Source of the DNA: CAIZQW01 sp037133395
GTDB taxonomy: Bacteria > Verrucomicrobiota > Kiritimatiellia > RFP12 > UBA1067
Direction: 5' to 3'
Assembly: GCA_037133395.1 (NCBI GenBank)
Contig: JBAXOG010000035.1
Span: 1-33,929, forward strand
DNA length: 33,929 nucleotides
Positions 15,409-22,772 of this stretch are shown piece after piece (position 1 is the first letter of the stretch; each line of letters starts with the position of its first letter). A program made the translations under genes and the position numbers. The notes under the pieces are model-generated. The model did not search any database. It saw only the letters and a program-made list of their open reading frames with translations, and had not been told where the DNA came from.

Positions 15409-17073
15409 TTAGTATTCGAGGATGCTGTTGCCGATCGTCTCGCGAAGGATGGAGTCGCTCGGGACTACATTCGGACTGAGCGCGGAGAAATTATGAAGCA
15501 TCCCCGAAAGGCGGCGAGCCTCGAGGTATTCTTTATCCCAGGACTTCACTTGGTTAAGCAAGGGGGAGGCAAAGGGCTTGAGCACAGCCAGTTCGTAGTC
15601 AAGTGCGGAGTTAAAGACCGCATCGGCGAGGTTCTGGAACGGATAAATCCATCGTTGTTCGCCACGCGAGACCGACTTCCAGAGGCGTAGCGTTTGAAGT
15701 GCACTGCGGTTGCGTTGCTGGTAGTCGCGGACGAGACGACGGATGATCCGCGTGTCGTTTGTCGAGATGCGATTGCTACTGTCAATGCCCAGTTGTGTCA
15801 ACGTATTGAGATAAATCAGGAATTTGTCTTCGCGGGGGACATCGGAAGTCAGGCGAGGATTAAGACTGTGAATACCTTCCATAACAATGATGCCGTTTGA
15901 GAAAAGCCGGGTGAACCGATCTTGGTCAAAACCTGTCTTCGTTTTGAAGTCAAAGGAACGCATCTTAACCGCTTCACCCTGCATCAATCGAAGCAGGTCG
16001 TTGTTGAGGCGCGGAAGATCCATGGCTTCGATATGCTCGTAGTCGAGATTGCCCTGTGCATCTCTGGGGTTAAGCTCGTCCCCTAAAAAATAGTTGTCGG
16101 TGGAAATGAGCAAGGGGTTGAGTCCGCTCACGCGCAGATGGGTGATGAGGCGCTTGGCGGTGGTGGTCTTGCCTGCGGAAGAGGGCCCTGCCAATAAGAC
16201 GAGTTTCACGCGCGGTTTTTGGTTCACGATCCGGTCGGCAATCTGCGCCAGTTTACGACTATGGAGTGCTTCAATGGTTTGGACAAAATCACCTGCGCGT
16301 TTTTCAAGGATAGCCTGGTTGAGCTGACCGACCGTCGTGATGCCGACAATCTTTCCCCAGGCGATGTGTTCTCGGTAGACATCGAAGAGTCGTTCGTAGG
16401 GCGAGACAGGTTTAAGTTCGTTTGGCGACTCTGATGCGGGCACGTTTAACACAAAGCCCTCAGCATGTGGAACCACGTCGAAAAGCTTGAGTAATCCAGT
16501 TCGCGGAACAAGGGGCGTCTGACTTAAATCGCGAAACTCGCCACAACACGTCATGCAAACCGTTGGCGGATTCCGGTGTTCAAGTAAGTTCAATTTATCA
16601 GTCTGTTGGGTTTCCTTGAAACAATTGACGGCCGCTTCATACGAAACAATGTCGTAGGTGATGGGTAAGTCTTGTTGGACCATTTCCATCATGGCAGCTT
16701 TTAACATCTGTACGTTTTCAGTAAGCGCATGTTCAGCCAGATCCGGCCATTCCACGGTGCAATAGAGACCCGACCCAATGGAATTTCGTACACGGCATTC
16801 GCAGGCTGGAAAGAGTTCATGAGCCGCTTTCGCCATGAGGAAGCTCAGGGAGGCGCGATAAACAGTCCATCCCTGTTCATCGGCAAGGGTCAACGTCGTG
16901 AGCGTGGTGTCTGTGATCAAGGACTGGCTCAGGCTGAAGATCATGTTGTTGGCGATAACGCCCAACACGGGGAGTCCGTTTTTGTCTATGGAGGGTACAA
17001 TATCACGAAGCAGGGTTCCTGCTGATACTGTGATTGGAGCATGTCCATTACAAACGACGGTGATGGCTTTCAT
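15409..17073 (-). CDS. TGS-domain nucleoside (uridine-like) kinase
   Basis: Fusion of 554 residues. The N-terminal TGS domain (1-65) and a threonyl-tRNA-synthetase second-additional-domain-like part (70-230) precede a uridine-kinase-type P-loop domain. That domain has Walker A GPSSAGKTT (296-304), substrate motif STDNYFLGDEL and lid region LVRDYQQRNRS. The architecture is known for a group of Udk-like kinases, typically annotated as nucleoside kinase. The editing HxxxH of threonyl-tRNA synthetase is absent (SLSFLMAKAAHELFP), so tRNA editing is not expected. A Cys cluster, CMTCCGEF (173-180), is notable and could bind metal. The gene overlaps the preceding RlmL-type methyltransferase gene by ATGA and is followed by a terminator at 15352-15381. 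The exact phosphoryl acceptor is unknown. Confidence 0.82.
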   Translation of the reverse strand: MKAITVVCNGHAPITVSAGTLLRDIVPSIDKNGLPVLGVIANNMIFSLSQSLITDTTLTTLTLADEQGWTVYRASLSFLMAKAAHELFPACECRVRNSIGSGLYCTVEWPDLAEHALTENVQMLKAAMMEMVQQDLPITYDIVSYEAAVNCFKETQQTDKLNLLEHRNPPTVCMTCCGEFRDLSQTPLVPRTGLLKLFDVVPHAEGFVLNVPASESPNELKPVSPYERLFDVYREHIAWGKIVGITTVGQLNQAILEKRAGDFVQTIEALHSRKLAQIADRIVNQKPRVKLVLLAGPSSAGKTTTAKRLITHLRVSGLNPLLISTDNYFLGDELNPRDAQGNLDYEHIEAMDLPRLNNDLLRLMQGEAVKMRSFDFKTKTGFDQDRFTRLFSNGIIVMEGIHSLNPRLTSDVPREDKFLIYLNTLTQLGIDSSNRISTNDTRIIRRLVRDYQQRNRSALQTLRLWKSVSRGEQRWIYPFQNLADAVFNSALDYELAVLKPFASPLLNQVKSWDKEYLEARRLSGMLHNFSALSPNVVPSDSILRETIGNSILEY

Positions 17074-18293
17074 TTTTCTTCACTACTCCCTTCGTAGAGT
17101 TCAAAGACAACCATGCGGCATTCAATAGGGCCGTTGAAAAAAGGGATGCGCTTAATAGAACGTAATCCAATTCGGCGCGACATCTCCATATTGCCCGTCA
17201 ATACACAGCCGATATAGCCTGTACACTTCTGCTTAAAGAAATCACCAATGCGATTATACAGCGGTTCAAGATCTGTTTCGCTGCCCAAACGCTCGCCGTA
17301 TTCCGGATTCAGGAAGATGGTGCCCGGAGCAGGCGGAAGGCGTGTGGAGGCGAAATCGCCTGTGCCAAAGGTAATGTGTTGCGCCACGCCCGCGGCGATG
17401 GCATTGGTGTGTGCAGTCTCAACGGCTTCCGGATCGATGTCCGTGGCGATGATGGGCGGTAAGCCTGTCGTGTTCTCATTCGCATGCGCTGTGGCCACCA
17501 TATCCTTCCAGATTTGTTCGGGGGATGCGCCGAATCGTTGGCGCACACTCGCTCCTGCGCGTTCCCCAGGGATTGTAATACGGTAACCCTTGATGGCCAT
17601 GAAGGCAAAATGACTCTTAAAGCTGCCAGGTGCGCGTTTCATGGCGATGAGTGCAGCCTCGATGGCGGGTGTTCCGCTACCACACATGGGCGAGATAAAC
17701 GGTGTCTTGCCCTCCCATCCAGAGGCCAGCACACAGCCGGCGGCAAGGGTTTCCTGCATCGGTGCCATGCCAGGGAGTTTGCGATAACCACGCTTAGAGA
17801 GCGGTTCACCTGTTGTGTCAATGTAAACAGTAAGCTCGGTATCTTGCCAGTAAACGAAAATGGCGGCGCCATGCGTTTCACGTCCGGAATCAGGACGGCC
17901 ACCGCAGATACTACGCATCTTGTCGGCTATGGCGTCTTTCGTTTTGAGCGATGGCATGCGCGTATCCTGGATGGTGTCGTTGCGGACAATCGAGTTGACC
18001 GTAAAATAACCATCTGCTTCCAATAAGTTTTCCCATTCAATGGAATAGACCACATCATAAAGTTCGCGTAAATGGCGGCAACTGGTTCGGAGTAAGGGCA
18101 CCAACACGCGATGAGCCGTGCGTAATTGAAGATTCAGGCGCATCATGTCGCGCATGGTTCCTCGGATAACAACATAGCTTTCCGTTGTATCGACAATGGA
18201 ATAGCCCATTTGTGTTAATTCGGCAGAGGTTTGCGGAACCAGTCCACGAGCGCAGGAGATGATGAGCGGATACGTATCTTTCCAGAAATTCAT
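17070..18293 (-). CDS. THUMP-domain class I RNA methyltransferase (RlmL-N/COG0116 type)
   Basis: Probable 23S rRNA guanine-N2 methyltransferase. The N-terminal ferredoxin-like/THUMP region (about 10-160) is followed by a Rossmann domain with AdoMet motif SPMCGSGTPAIEAAL (201-215), acidic ATDIDPEAV and catalytic-loop motif IV. Motif IV reads N329-P330-E331-Y332-GERLG, whereas the family normally has NPPYGERL; the DNA clearly encodes Glu at the second Pro. At 407 residues it corresponds to the N-terminal half of E. coli RlmL, without the RlmK half. TTAAAT and TAATAT 17 bases apart, upstream on the minus strand near 18317-18345, could be its promoter. It is translationally coupled to the TGS kinase downstream. 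Confidence 0.87.
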   Translation of the reverse strand: MNFWKDTYPLIISCARGLVPQTSAELTQMGYSIVDTTESYVVIRGTMRDMMRLNLQLRTAHRVLVPLLRTSCRHLRELYDVVYSIEWENLLEADGYFTVNSIVRNDTIQDTRMPSLKTKDAIADKMRSICGGRPDSGRETHGAAIFVYWQDTELTVYIDTTGEPLSKRGYRKLPGMAPMQETLAAGCVLASGWEGKTPFISPMCGSGTPAIEAALIAMKRAPGSFKSHFAFMAIKGYRITIPGERAGASVRQRFGASPEQIWKDMVATAHANENTTGLPPIIATDIDPEAVETAHTNAIAAGVAQHITFGTGDFASTRLPPAPGTIFLNPEYGERLGSETDLEPLYNRIGDFFKQKCTGYIGCVLTGNMEMSRRIGLRSIKRIPFFNGPIECRMVVFELYEGSSEEK

Positions 18294-18386
18294 TTTTATA
18301 AGTTGCCGAAGTTGTTGATATTAAAATGTGTAGGTTTTTAATTTAACACATTCCAGTGTCACTTGTGTAGGAAAATATGGGGTTTA

Positions 18387-19370
18387 TTACTGAGGAATGT
18401 CATCCTCGCCTTTGATCACGCGGAGTTGCGTTTCGAGTTCGATCAGTTCTTTTGACCAGAAGGGGTGAGATCCCCAGCCGGGGTTATGATGAAGAAAGGA
18501 TACGTCCTTCGCTTGCTGCGCACACCAGGCCAGATAGTAGGTCATACGCATGGCCCGCAAGGGTTCGATCAACGCTAGAGTGCGTCGATCAAAGGCGCGG
18601 AAGGTCTCGTATCCCTCCAGCAGTTGCTCCATCTCTTCACGGGCGTCCTCAAGGCGCCCGGGCAGGAGCATCCAGAGGTCTTGCACGGGTGGCCCATTCA
18701 TCATGTCATCGAAATCAATCAGGAAGACTCCAGTGTCTGGCCGTTCGAGCACATTGGTGTGCTGGCAGTCGCCATGTAACCGGATGGTCTCAACATCGTT
18801 GAAGAGCGGCTCGATGGTCTCCAGCAGGTCCGATCCGAAGCGCTCCAGCCGTTTTGCTTCACGGGCGTCCAGAAAGTCATGGCTGAGTAGGTAGTGGAGG
18901 TCGGCGGCCGTGGTGACGGACGGATGGAAAGTCAGACGTGCGGTGGCTTTTACCCGCTCGCCAACGCAGTGGACGCGTGCGAGCAAAGAGCCCAGCCGGC
19001 CCCACAGGGCGTTGCCGGGATCAGCGGGTTCGATGGGGCGTCCGCCACGTCGGGGAAAGAGCTCAAAGGCGATACCGTCGATATCGCCGAGTGTCTCGCC
19101 ATTGACGAAAGCCAGTGGCGCGATTACGGGGATCTCGTCATCGGCGCAGGCTCGCACAAAGGCATGCTCATCCAGCAGCGCCTCACGGCTCCAACGTCCG
19201 GGCCGGTAAAATTTGGCGACGAGATGCTCACCCGAATCCAGCGCGATCTCGTAGACGCGGTTGATGTAACTGGGTAAAGGGCGGATAACGCCCGTGCAGC
19301 GTTGCCGGACAGCGTCCTCGACCGCATCCAGGACCCGGTCGGGCGTCAGTGATGAAAAATCAACATTCAT
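18387..19370 (-). CDS. srkA: Stress response kinase A (SrkA/YihE, APH-like fold)
   Basis: Ser/Thr protein kinase of the aminoglycoside-phosphotransferase fold; in E. coli it counteracts MazF-linked death under stress. Colinear matches include SYINRVYEI, VAKFYRPGRWS, DEHAF, ELFPRRGGRPIE, LHGDCQHTN (catalytic loop Asp near 201), FLIDFDDMMNGPPVQDLWMLL (metal-binding Asp) and the C-terminal LIEPLRAMRMTYYLAWC. The full length, 327 residues, matches the family. It starts 19 bases after the pyrimidine-dimer glycosylase gene on the same strand, so the two probably form a stress/repair operon driven by the promoter at 19860-19888. The DNA looks more GC-rich than its neighbours. Confidence 0.92.
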   Translation of the reverse strand: MNVDFSSLTPDRVLDAVEDAVRQRCTGVIRPLPSYINRVYEIALDSGEHLVAKFYRPGRWSREALLDEHAFVRACADDEIPVIAPLAFVNGETLGDIDGIAFELFPRRGGRPIEPADPGNALWGRLGSLLARVHCVGERVKATARLTFHPSVTTAADLHYLLSHDFLDAREAKRLERFGSDLLETIEPLFNDVETIRLHGDCQHTNVLERPDTGVFLIDFDDMMNGPPVQDLWMLLPGRLEDAREEMEQLLEGYETFRAFDRRTLALIEPLRAMRMTYYLAWCAQQAKDVSFLHHNPGWGSHPFWSKELIELETQLRVIKGEDDIPQ

Positions 19371-19389
19371 GCGTGTGGACCCTCAATAA

Positions 19390-19818
19390 TCATTGCTTCT
19401 CCCACGTTTTGACTGCACCCGGTACAACATGAAACAAGGGATGAGGTTCGGGTATCGCAATGCTTTCATATTTCTTGGCAACAGATGGAGATCGCACGCG
19501 TAACTTGGCATTCAAATGTCCCCATTCGAAAAGTAATTGCCCTTCGGTTTCAATGATAGGGTACTCCAGCCGTGGTGGTAGGATTTTGGAGGCATCAAAG
19601 CGATACTGGCGAGCACTGGCCTCTGCGGCCAAACCGTCTAGAAAAGTGGCAATCGCTGCAATCGGATCAACCTGCGCCTGGAAACGGATGAGCTGGGGAT
19701 GATGCCGATAGCCTTTTGTTTTTCCGAGCAGCACCTTTTGAGCGAGCAACGCCTCTCGCCAAGCAGCTACAAGTCCTTGCGCATCAAGATATCGCGGGTG
19801 TAATGTCCACAGTCTCAT
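19390..19818 (-). CDS. Pyrimidine-dimer DNA glycosylase (Pyr_excise/endonuclease V-like)
   Basis: 142-residue protein with the bacterial family pattern: RLWTLHPRYLDAQGLVAAWRE at the N-terminus, ALLAQKVLLGKTKGYRHHPQL, and WGHLNAKLRVRSP then EPHPLFHVVPGAVKTWE at the end. Related enzymes such as T4 endonuclease V remove UV photodimers using the N-terminal amine and an early acidic residue; E18 in WRE is a candidate. The start is fixed by the conserved N-terminus. The first gene of a pair with srkA, it sits about 35 bases downstream of the predicted transcription start of a promoter whose 28-bp module also precedes the DUF2293 gene. Substrate range (cyclobutane dimers or formamidopyrimidines) cannot be told from sequence alone. 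Confidence 0.85.
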   Translation of the reverse strand: MRLWTLHPRYLDAQGLVAAWREALLAQKVLLGKTKGYRHHPQLIRFQAQVDPIAAIATFLDGLAAEASARQYRFDASKILPPRLEYPIIETEGQLLFEWGHLNAKLRVRSPSVAKKYESIAIPEPHPLFHVVPGAVKTWEKQ

Positions 19819-19859
19819 AAATTTTTCCGAACAACTAGCATCCTATGCAATGGGTGGCA

Positions 19860-19888
19860 AGTATAAGACGGTTCGGAATTCAGCGCAA
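19860..19888 (-). promoter_or_regulatory. Promoter module copy 1 (pyrimidine-dimer glycosylase-srkA)
   Basis: On the minus strand TTGCGC (19888-19883) and TATACT (19865-19860) are 17 bases apart. The 28-bp span 19862-19889 matches 20649-20676 at 26 positions, including the spacer with TTCCGAACCGTC. Spacer conservation suggests a shared regulator or recent duplication. Confidence 0.6.
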
Positions 19889-19922
19889 GCTGGAATATTT
19901 AGCCATGACCCTAGAGTCCGTT

Positions 19923-20606
19923 TTAGGAAGTCCCCTGCTCCCATAGCTTCAGGATCCCTGCGACGGAATCACGCACTTTCGTGCGGGCCGCACTTCGCTC
20001 GACCATACTCGAGAGAAGTTCATCATAATTCGTTTCCTGATGTCGAATATGGGCAGCCACGGCAAGCCGAATCGCATGGGTATCAAAATTCTTGGCTGCT
20101 TCACTGCGGCCGACACGACCACTGTATTTTCTGCAGGCGTGTTCTGCAATGAGCGTTTCCCTTTCACGCGGGCAGTTGGGATACACCTCGCGGACATGAG
20201 CGGCGAACCGTCTGATGTAGTCATTATCGAGTTCAGCACGGCGAAGAACCGCCTGGCCACGTCGTATCTCCCGTTTCGTCGTGTCAGCTTCACATTCCCG
20301 CTCAGCTCGTTCGAGGGCCTCATTTTCAACAAGAAGACCCTGTCGTTCGTAGCGTTTACGGGCACGACTCCATTTCAACACCACGGCAGAAAGACCTGAA
20401 TATTTGCTGGAACGACGCGTGAGAGCCGTGTCGCCTGCAGGCAAGAACACAAGATGGTCCATATCCGCGCATGTCAAGCAGACTGCCCCCTTTTCTCCCT
20501 TGAGAACAATCCACGCTTGAGAACCAAGAGCTTCTCCACACTCATTACATGTGGACTCTCGGTTGGAAATGAATACTTTGAGATGATCGTCGTTTGATTT
20601 CTGCAT
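19923..20606 (-). CDS. DUF2293-domain protein with N-terminal zinc-ribbon-like cysteines
   Basis: About 227 residues. The N-terminal part carries CNECGEALG and, some 18 residues on, CLTCADMDHLVFLP, giving CxxC...CxxC typical of a small zinc-binding knuckle. A basic helical middle (KWSRARKRYERQ, ALERAERECEADTTKREIRRGQAVLRRAE) follows. The C-terminal DUF2293 segment has FAAHVREVYPNCP, ERETLIAEHACRKYSGRVGR and AVAAHIRHQETNYDELL. The function of DUF2293 is not known; the basic composition and zinc knuckle would fit nucleic-acid binding. I start at ATG 20606 (GGAG four bases upstream), because the longer frame to 20675 would begin upstream of the predicted transcription start near 20640. Confidence 0.78.
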   Translation of the reverse strand: MQKSNDDHLKVFISNRESTCNECGEALGSQAWIVLKGEKGAVCLTCADMDHLVFLPAGDTALTRRSSKYSGLSAVVLKWSRARKRYERQGLLVENEALERAERECEADTTKREIRRGQAVLRRAELDNDYIRRFAAHVREVYPNCPRERETLIAEHACRKYSGRVGRSEAAKNFDTHAIRLAVAAHIRHQETNYDELLSSMVERSAARTKVRDSVAGILKLWEQGTS

Positions 20607-20646
20607 TTGGCTCCGATCGAATAGTATTTTCATACAATATTCTAAA

Positions 20647-20675
20647 ATTATAAGACGGTTCGGAAGTAAGCGCAA
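20647..20675 (-). promoter_or_regulatory. Promoter module copy 2 (DUF2293 gene)
   Basis: On the minus strand TTGCGC (20675-20670) and a perfect TATAAT (20652-20647) are 17 bases apart. The surrounding 28 bp are 26/28 identical to the module before the pyrimidine-dimer glycosylase gene. The predicted start of transcription is near 20640. Confidence 0.62.
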
Positions 20676-20702
20676 GAGAGAATTTGGCCGCGCGCGTAGC
20701 GC

Positions 20703-20730
20703 ATAAAACGTGTTGCGATAAAACGTGTTG
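20703..20730. repeat. Tandem 13-base direct repeat
   Basis: ATAAAACGTGTTG occurs at 20703-20715 and 20718-20730, a 15-base period. It lies 28 bases upstream of the DUF2293 promoter's -35 box, where an activator could bind. The role is unknown. Confidence 0.45.
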
Positions 20731-20767
20731 GAAGAGCCACATCGGACGGGAACAAAACATCTTATGA

Positions 20768-20797
20768 TACTGTCACACCTTGCAAGGTGTGACAGTA
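20768..20797. repeat. Perfect 30-base palindrome
   Basis: TACTGTCACACCTTG is followed directly by its exact reverse complement, with no loop. A run of seven or more A follows on the plus strand. No T-run follows on either strand, so a terminator is unlikely; an operator for a large dimer or a dispersed palindromic repeat fits better. Confidence 0.6.
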
Positions 20798-20905
20798 CGG
20801 AAAAAAAGGAGTGAATTGGGGAGATGAAAGGATAATAGCAAATATGGGTCTACCTCCCATGGGGTCATTTAATCGTTTACAGAAAAGAAATATTAACCCT
20901 AAAGA

Positions 20906-20959
20906 TCATGCAGAGCGCCCCAGGAACAACAGCAGAAGTAGAACGACAATCTGACTCAT
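20906..20959 (-). CDS. Possible 17-residue hydrophobic peptide
   Basis: The frame reads MSQIVVLLLLLFLGRSA and a stop, with AAGGAAG a few bases before the ATG. It is nearly all hydrophobic, like very small membrane peptides. It lies in an otherwise empty region and no promoter for it is clear. It could easily be chance. Confidence 0.2.
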   Translation of the reverse strand: MSQIVVLLLLLFLGRSA

Positions 20960-20972
20960 TTCTTCCTTGGAA

Positions 20973-21002
20973 TTGATTGTTGCAGGGACGATGTGGTATA
21001 AT
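20973..21002 (+). promoter_or_regulatory. Promoter of the rhamnosidase-like gene
   Basis: TTGATT (20973-20978) and TATAAT (20997-21002) are 18 bases apart. Transcription from near 21009 makes ATG 21030 the first usable start and excludes the longer frame beginning at 20967. Confidence 0.6.
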
Positions 21003-21029
21003 TGCGATTACTTTAAAGAGGGTAAGTTT

Positions 21030-22754
21030 ATGGGTAGGAGTATAATTTTTGGGTTGTTGCTGAGTGGAATGATGATGACGTTCTGTTTTGCAGAGCGAGT
21101 GGATCCTCGGACGCGGACGTATCTGTTGCCGACGCGGGTGTTGTGGACCTCTGGCACGCAGGCGGAGGCTGCGGTCGGTGATGCGACTGTTTTACTGAAA
21201 CCGAAATTGGGGCAGGTCCCAGAGGGACGTTTTTTGCAGGGCAGTGGCTGTCGTATGGAGAACAAGGGCGTGCCAGCTTCTATCGTCATGGACTTTGGCC
21301 GTGAATTGCATGGTGGAGTGAAGCTGATGTCCGGCGGTCCGAGCGGTAAGGGTGTGAAGGTACGTATCCGTTTTGGCGAATCTGTAGCAGAGGCGATGTC
21401 TGAATTGGGTGAGCGTGGTGCGTGTAATGACCATGCCATTCGTGATAGCGTCATTGATCTGCCGTGGCTGGGGACGCGTGAGGTCGGCGAGACAGGCTTC
21501 CGTTTTGTGCGTATCGACCTGGTCTCCAAAGGCGTGCTGAGTCTGGAATCGGTCGAGGCGGTTTCGATTATGCGTCCGATGGCGCAGCTCGGCTCTTTTA
21601 AGTCGAGTGATGAGCGGCTGAATATGGTGTGGGCAACCGCAGCGAGAACCTTGCATTTGTGTACGCAGGATTTTATCTGGGATGGAATCAAGCGCGACAG
21701 GCTTGTCTGGATGGGCGACATGCATCCGGAGTTGATGACCCTGATGGCGGTATTTGGTTCGCAGGAGGTGCTTCCGAAGTCGCTGGATTACATGAAGGCC
21801 ACGACTCCTGCAAACGCTTGGATGAATGGCATGCCCTCCTATACCCTGTGGTGGGTGCGTTGCCAGTATGACTGGTATTTCTATACAGGCGATGTCGCCT
21901 ATCTCAAACAGCAACAGAGCTATCTCAAAGGAGTGTTCGACAATCTGGTTAAGCACATTGATCAAGAGGGCAAATGCGCGACCCCCGGCGGATTTCTTGA
22001 CTGGCCGACACAACACAACGGACCTGCTGTAACAGCGGGCATGCAAGCGCTCATGGTGAATGCCTTTGTCTGTGGCGAAAAGATGGCGGATGTGTTCAAT
22101 GATCAAGCCATGAAGAGTGCCTGCACAGAGGCACTTGTCCGCTTGCGCTCAATCAAGCCTGATCCTGCAGCGAGCAAGCAGGCCGCAGCTTTATTGGTGC
22201 TCTCTGGTTTGCGTGACCCTAAGGAGATGATGAGCGACGTGTTGGGCAAGAATGGGGTGCAGGGTGTCTCGACCTTTTACGGATATTATATGCTCGAAGC
22301 CATGGCTCAAGCAGGGGAGTATCAGATGGCGATCAATACGGTCCGTGACTACTGGGGCGCGATGCTGGATATGGGTGCAACCAGTTTTTGGGAAGATTTT
22401 AATGTGAACTGGACAAACAACGCCTTCCGCATTGATGAGATGCCCGTGGCTGGCAAGAAGGACATCCATGGCGACTATGGCGAGTTCTGCTACAAGGGCT
22501 TCCGTCACAGCCTCTGCCATGGCTGGTCATCAGGTCCGGCGCCCTTCCTGATTCATTACGTGCTGGGTATCCAGCCCGTTGAAGCGGGCTGCAAGGTGAT
22601 CCGCGTAAAGCCCAACCTGGGCGACCTGACCTTTGCGGAAGGATCGTATCCGACGCCGCTGGGTGTGGTGCGCGTCCGTCACGAACGCAAGCCCGACGGC
22701 ACCCTCACCTCCGACATTAAAGCTCCTGAGGGAGTCAAGGTGGTACGGGAGTAG
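21030..22754 (+). CDS. Secreted alpha-L-rhamnosidase-like glycoside hydrolase (GH78 type)
   Basis: Probable extracytoplasmic enzyme that removes terminal rhamnose from plant or bacterial glycans. A signal peptide (MGRSIIFGLLLSGMMMTFCFAE, cleavage near FA-E) precedes a beta-sandwich region with DFGRELHGGVKL and TGFRFVRID. The (alpha/alpha)6 barrel follows, with DGIKRDRLVWMGDMHPE near residue 230 (equivalent to the GH78 D-x-x-R-[DE]...W-x-GD block), SFWEDF, and SLCHGWSSGPAPFL before a final beta domain (GCKVIRVKPNLGDL). At about 574 residues it is shorter than many GH78 enzymes, lacking the extra N-terminal sandwich domains. GAGGG (21018-21022) supports ATG 21030. The gene stands alone, converging on the V-ATPase pair. 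The exact sugar specificity is not established. Confidence 0.78.
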   Translation: MGRSIIFGLLLSGMMMTFCFAERVDPRTRTYLLPTRVLWTSGTQAEAAVGDATVLLKPKLGQVPEGRFLQGSGCRMENKGVPASIVMDFGRELHGGVKLMSGGPSGKGVKVRIRFGESVAEAMSELGERGACNDHAIRDSVIDLPWLGTREVGETGFRFVRIDLVSKGVLSLESVEAVSIMRPMAQLGSFKSSDERLNMVWATAARTLHLCTQDFIWDGIKRDRLVWMGDMHPELMTLMAVFGSQEVLPKSLDYMKATTPANAWMNGMPSYTLWWVRCQYDWYFYTGDVAYLKQQQSYLKGVFDNLVKHIDQEGKCATPGGFLDWPTQHNGPAVTAGMQALMVNAFVCGEKMADVFNDQAMKSACTEALVRLRSIKPDPAASKQAAALLVLSGLRDPKEMMSDVLGKNGVQGVSTFYGYYMLEAMAQAGEYQMAINTVRDYWGAMLDMGATSFWEDFNVNWTNNAFRIDEMPVAGKKDIHGDYGEFCYKGFRHSLCHGWSSGPAPFLIHYVLGIQPVEAGCKVIRVKPNLGDLTFAEGSYPTPLGVVRVRHERKPDGTLTSDIKAPEGVKVVRE

Positions 22755-22772
22755 GGACGCGAGCGATCCCTA
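22751..22772. terminator. Small inverted repeat at the convergent gene ends
   Basis: TAGGGA (22752-22757) and TCCCTA (22767-22772) pair around a 9-base loop. The first three bases, TAG, are the stop codon of the rhamnosidase-like gene. It may terminate both converging genes. The GTAGGG start resembles the elements at 29070, 31793 and 32821. Confidence 0.35.

Larger units (their letters stand above)
20607..21029. other. 423-base intergenic region between divergent genes
   Basis: It holds, from left: promoter copy 2 for the DUF2293 gene, a 13-base tandem repeat, a 30-base perfect palindrome, a possible 17-codon minus-strand reading frame and the promoter of the rhamnosidase-like gene. I see no other gene in it. 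Confidence 0.7.

Noticed and set aside
18325..18352. AATGTGT...ACACATT hairpin after srkA
   Set aside because: AT-rich 7-base stem with a 14-base loop and no good T-run; too weak to call a terminator.
20607..20675. N-terminal extension of the DUF2293 gene
   Set aside because: It overlaps the -35 box of its own promoter; ATG 20606 has GGAG and suits the cysteine-rich start.
19862..20676. DUF2293 gene as an integron or insertion cassette between att-like direct repeats
   Set aside because: The 28-bp repeats contain well-placed -35 and -10 boxes for two genes in the same direction and lack the paired core sites of attC, so a duplicated promoter explains them better.
20966..20985. Sigma-54-like TTGGAATTGATTGTTGCA before the rhamnosidase-like gene
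   Set aside because: GG and GC are eleven bases apart instead of ten; a good sigma-70-type pair overlaps it.
20967..21029. Upstream extension of the rhamnosidase-like gene (TTG at 20967)
   Set aside because: It would begin before the predicted promoter, and the signal peptide starts at ATG 21030.
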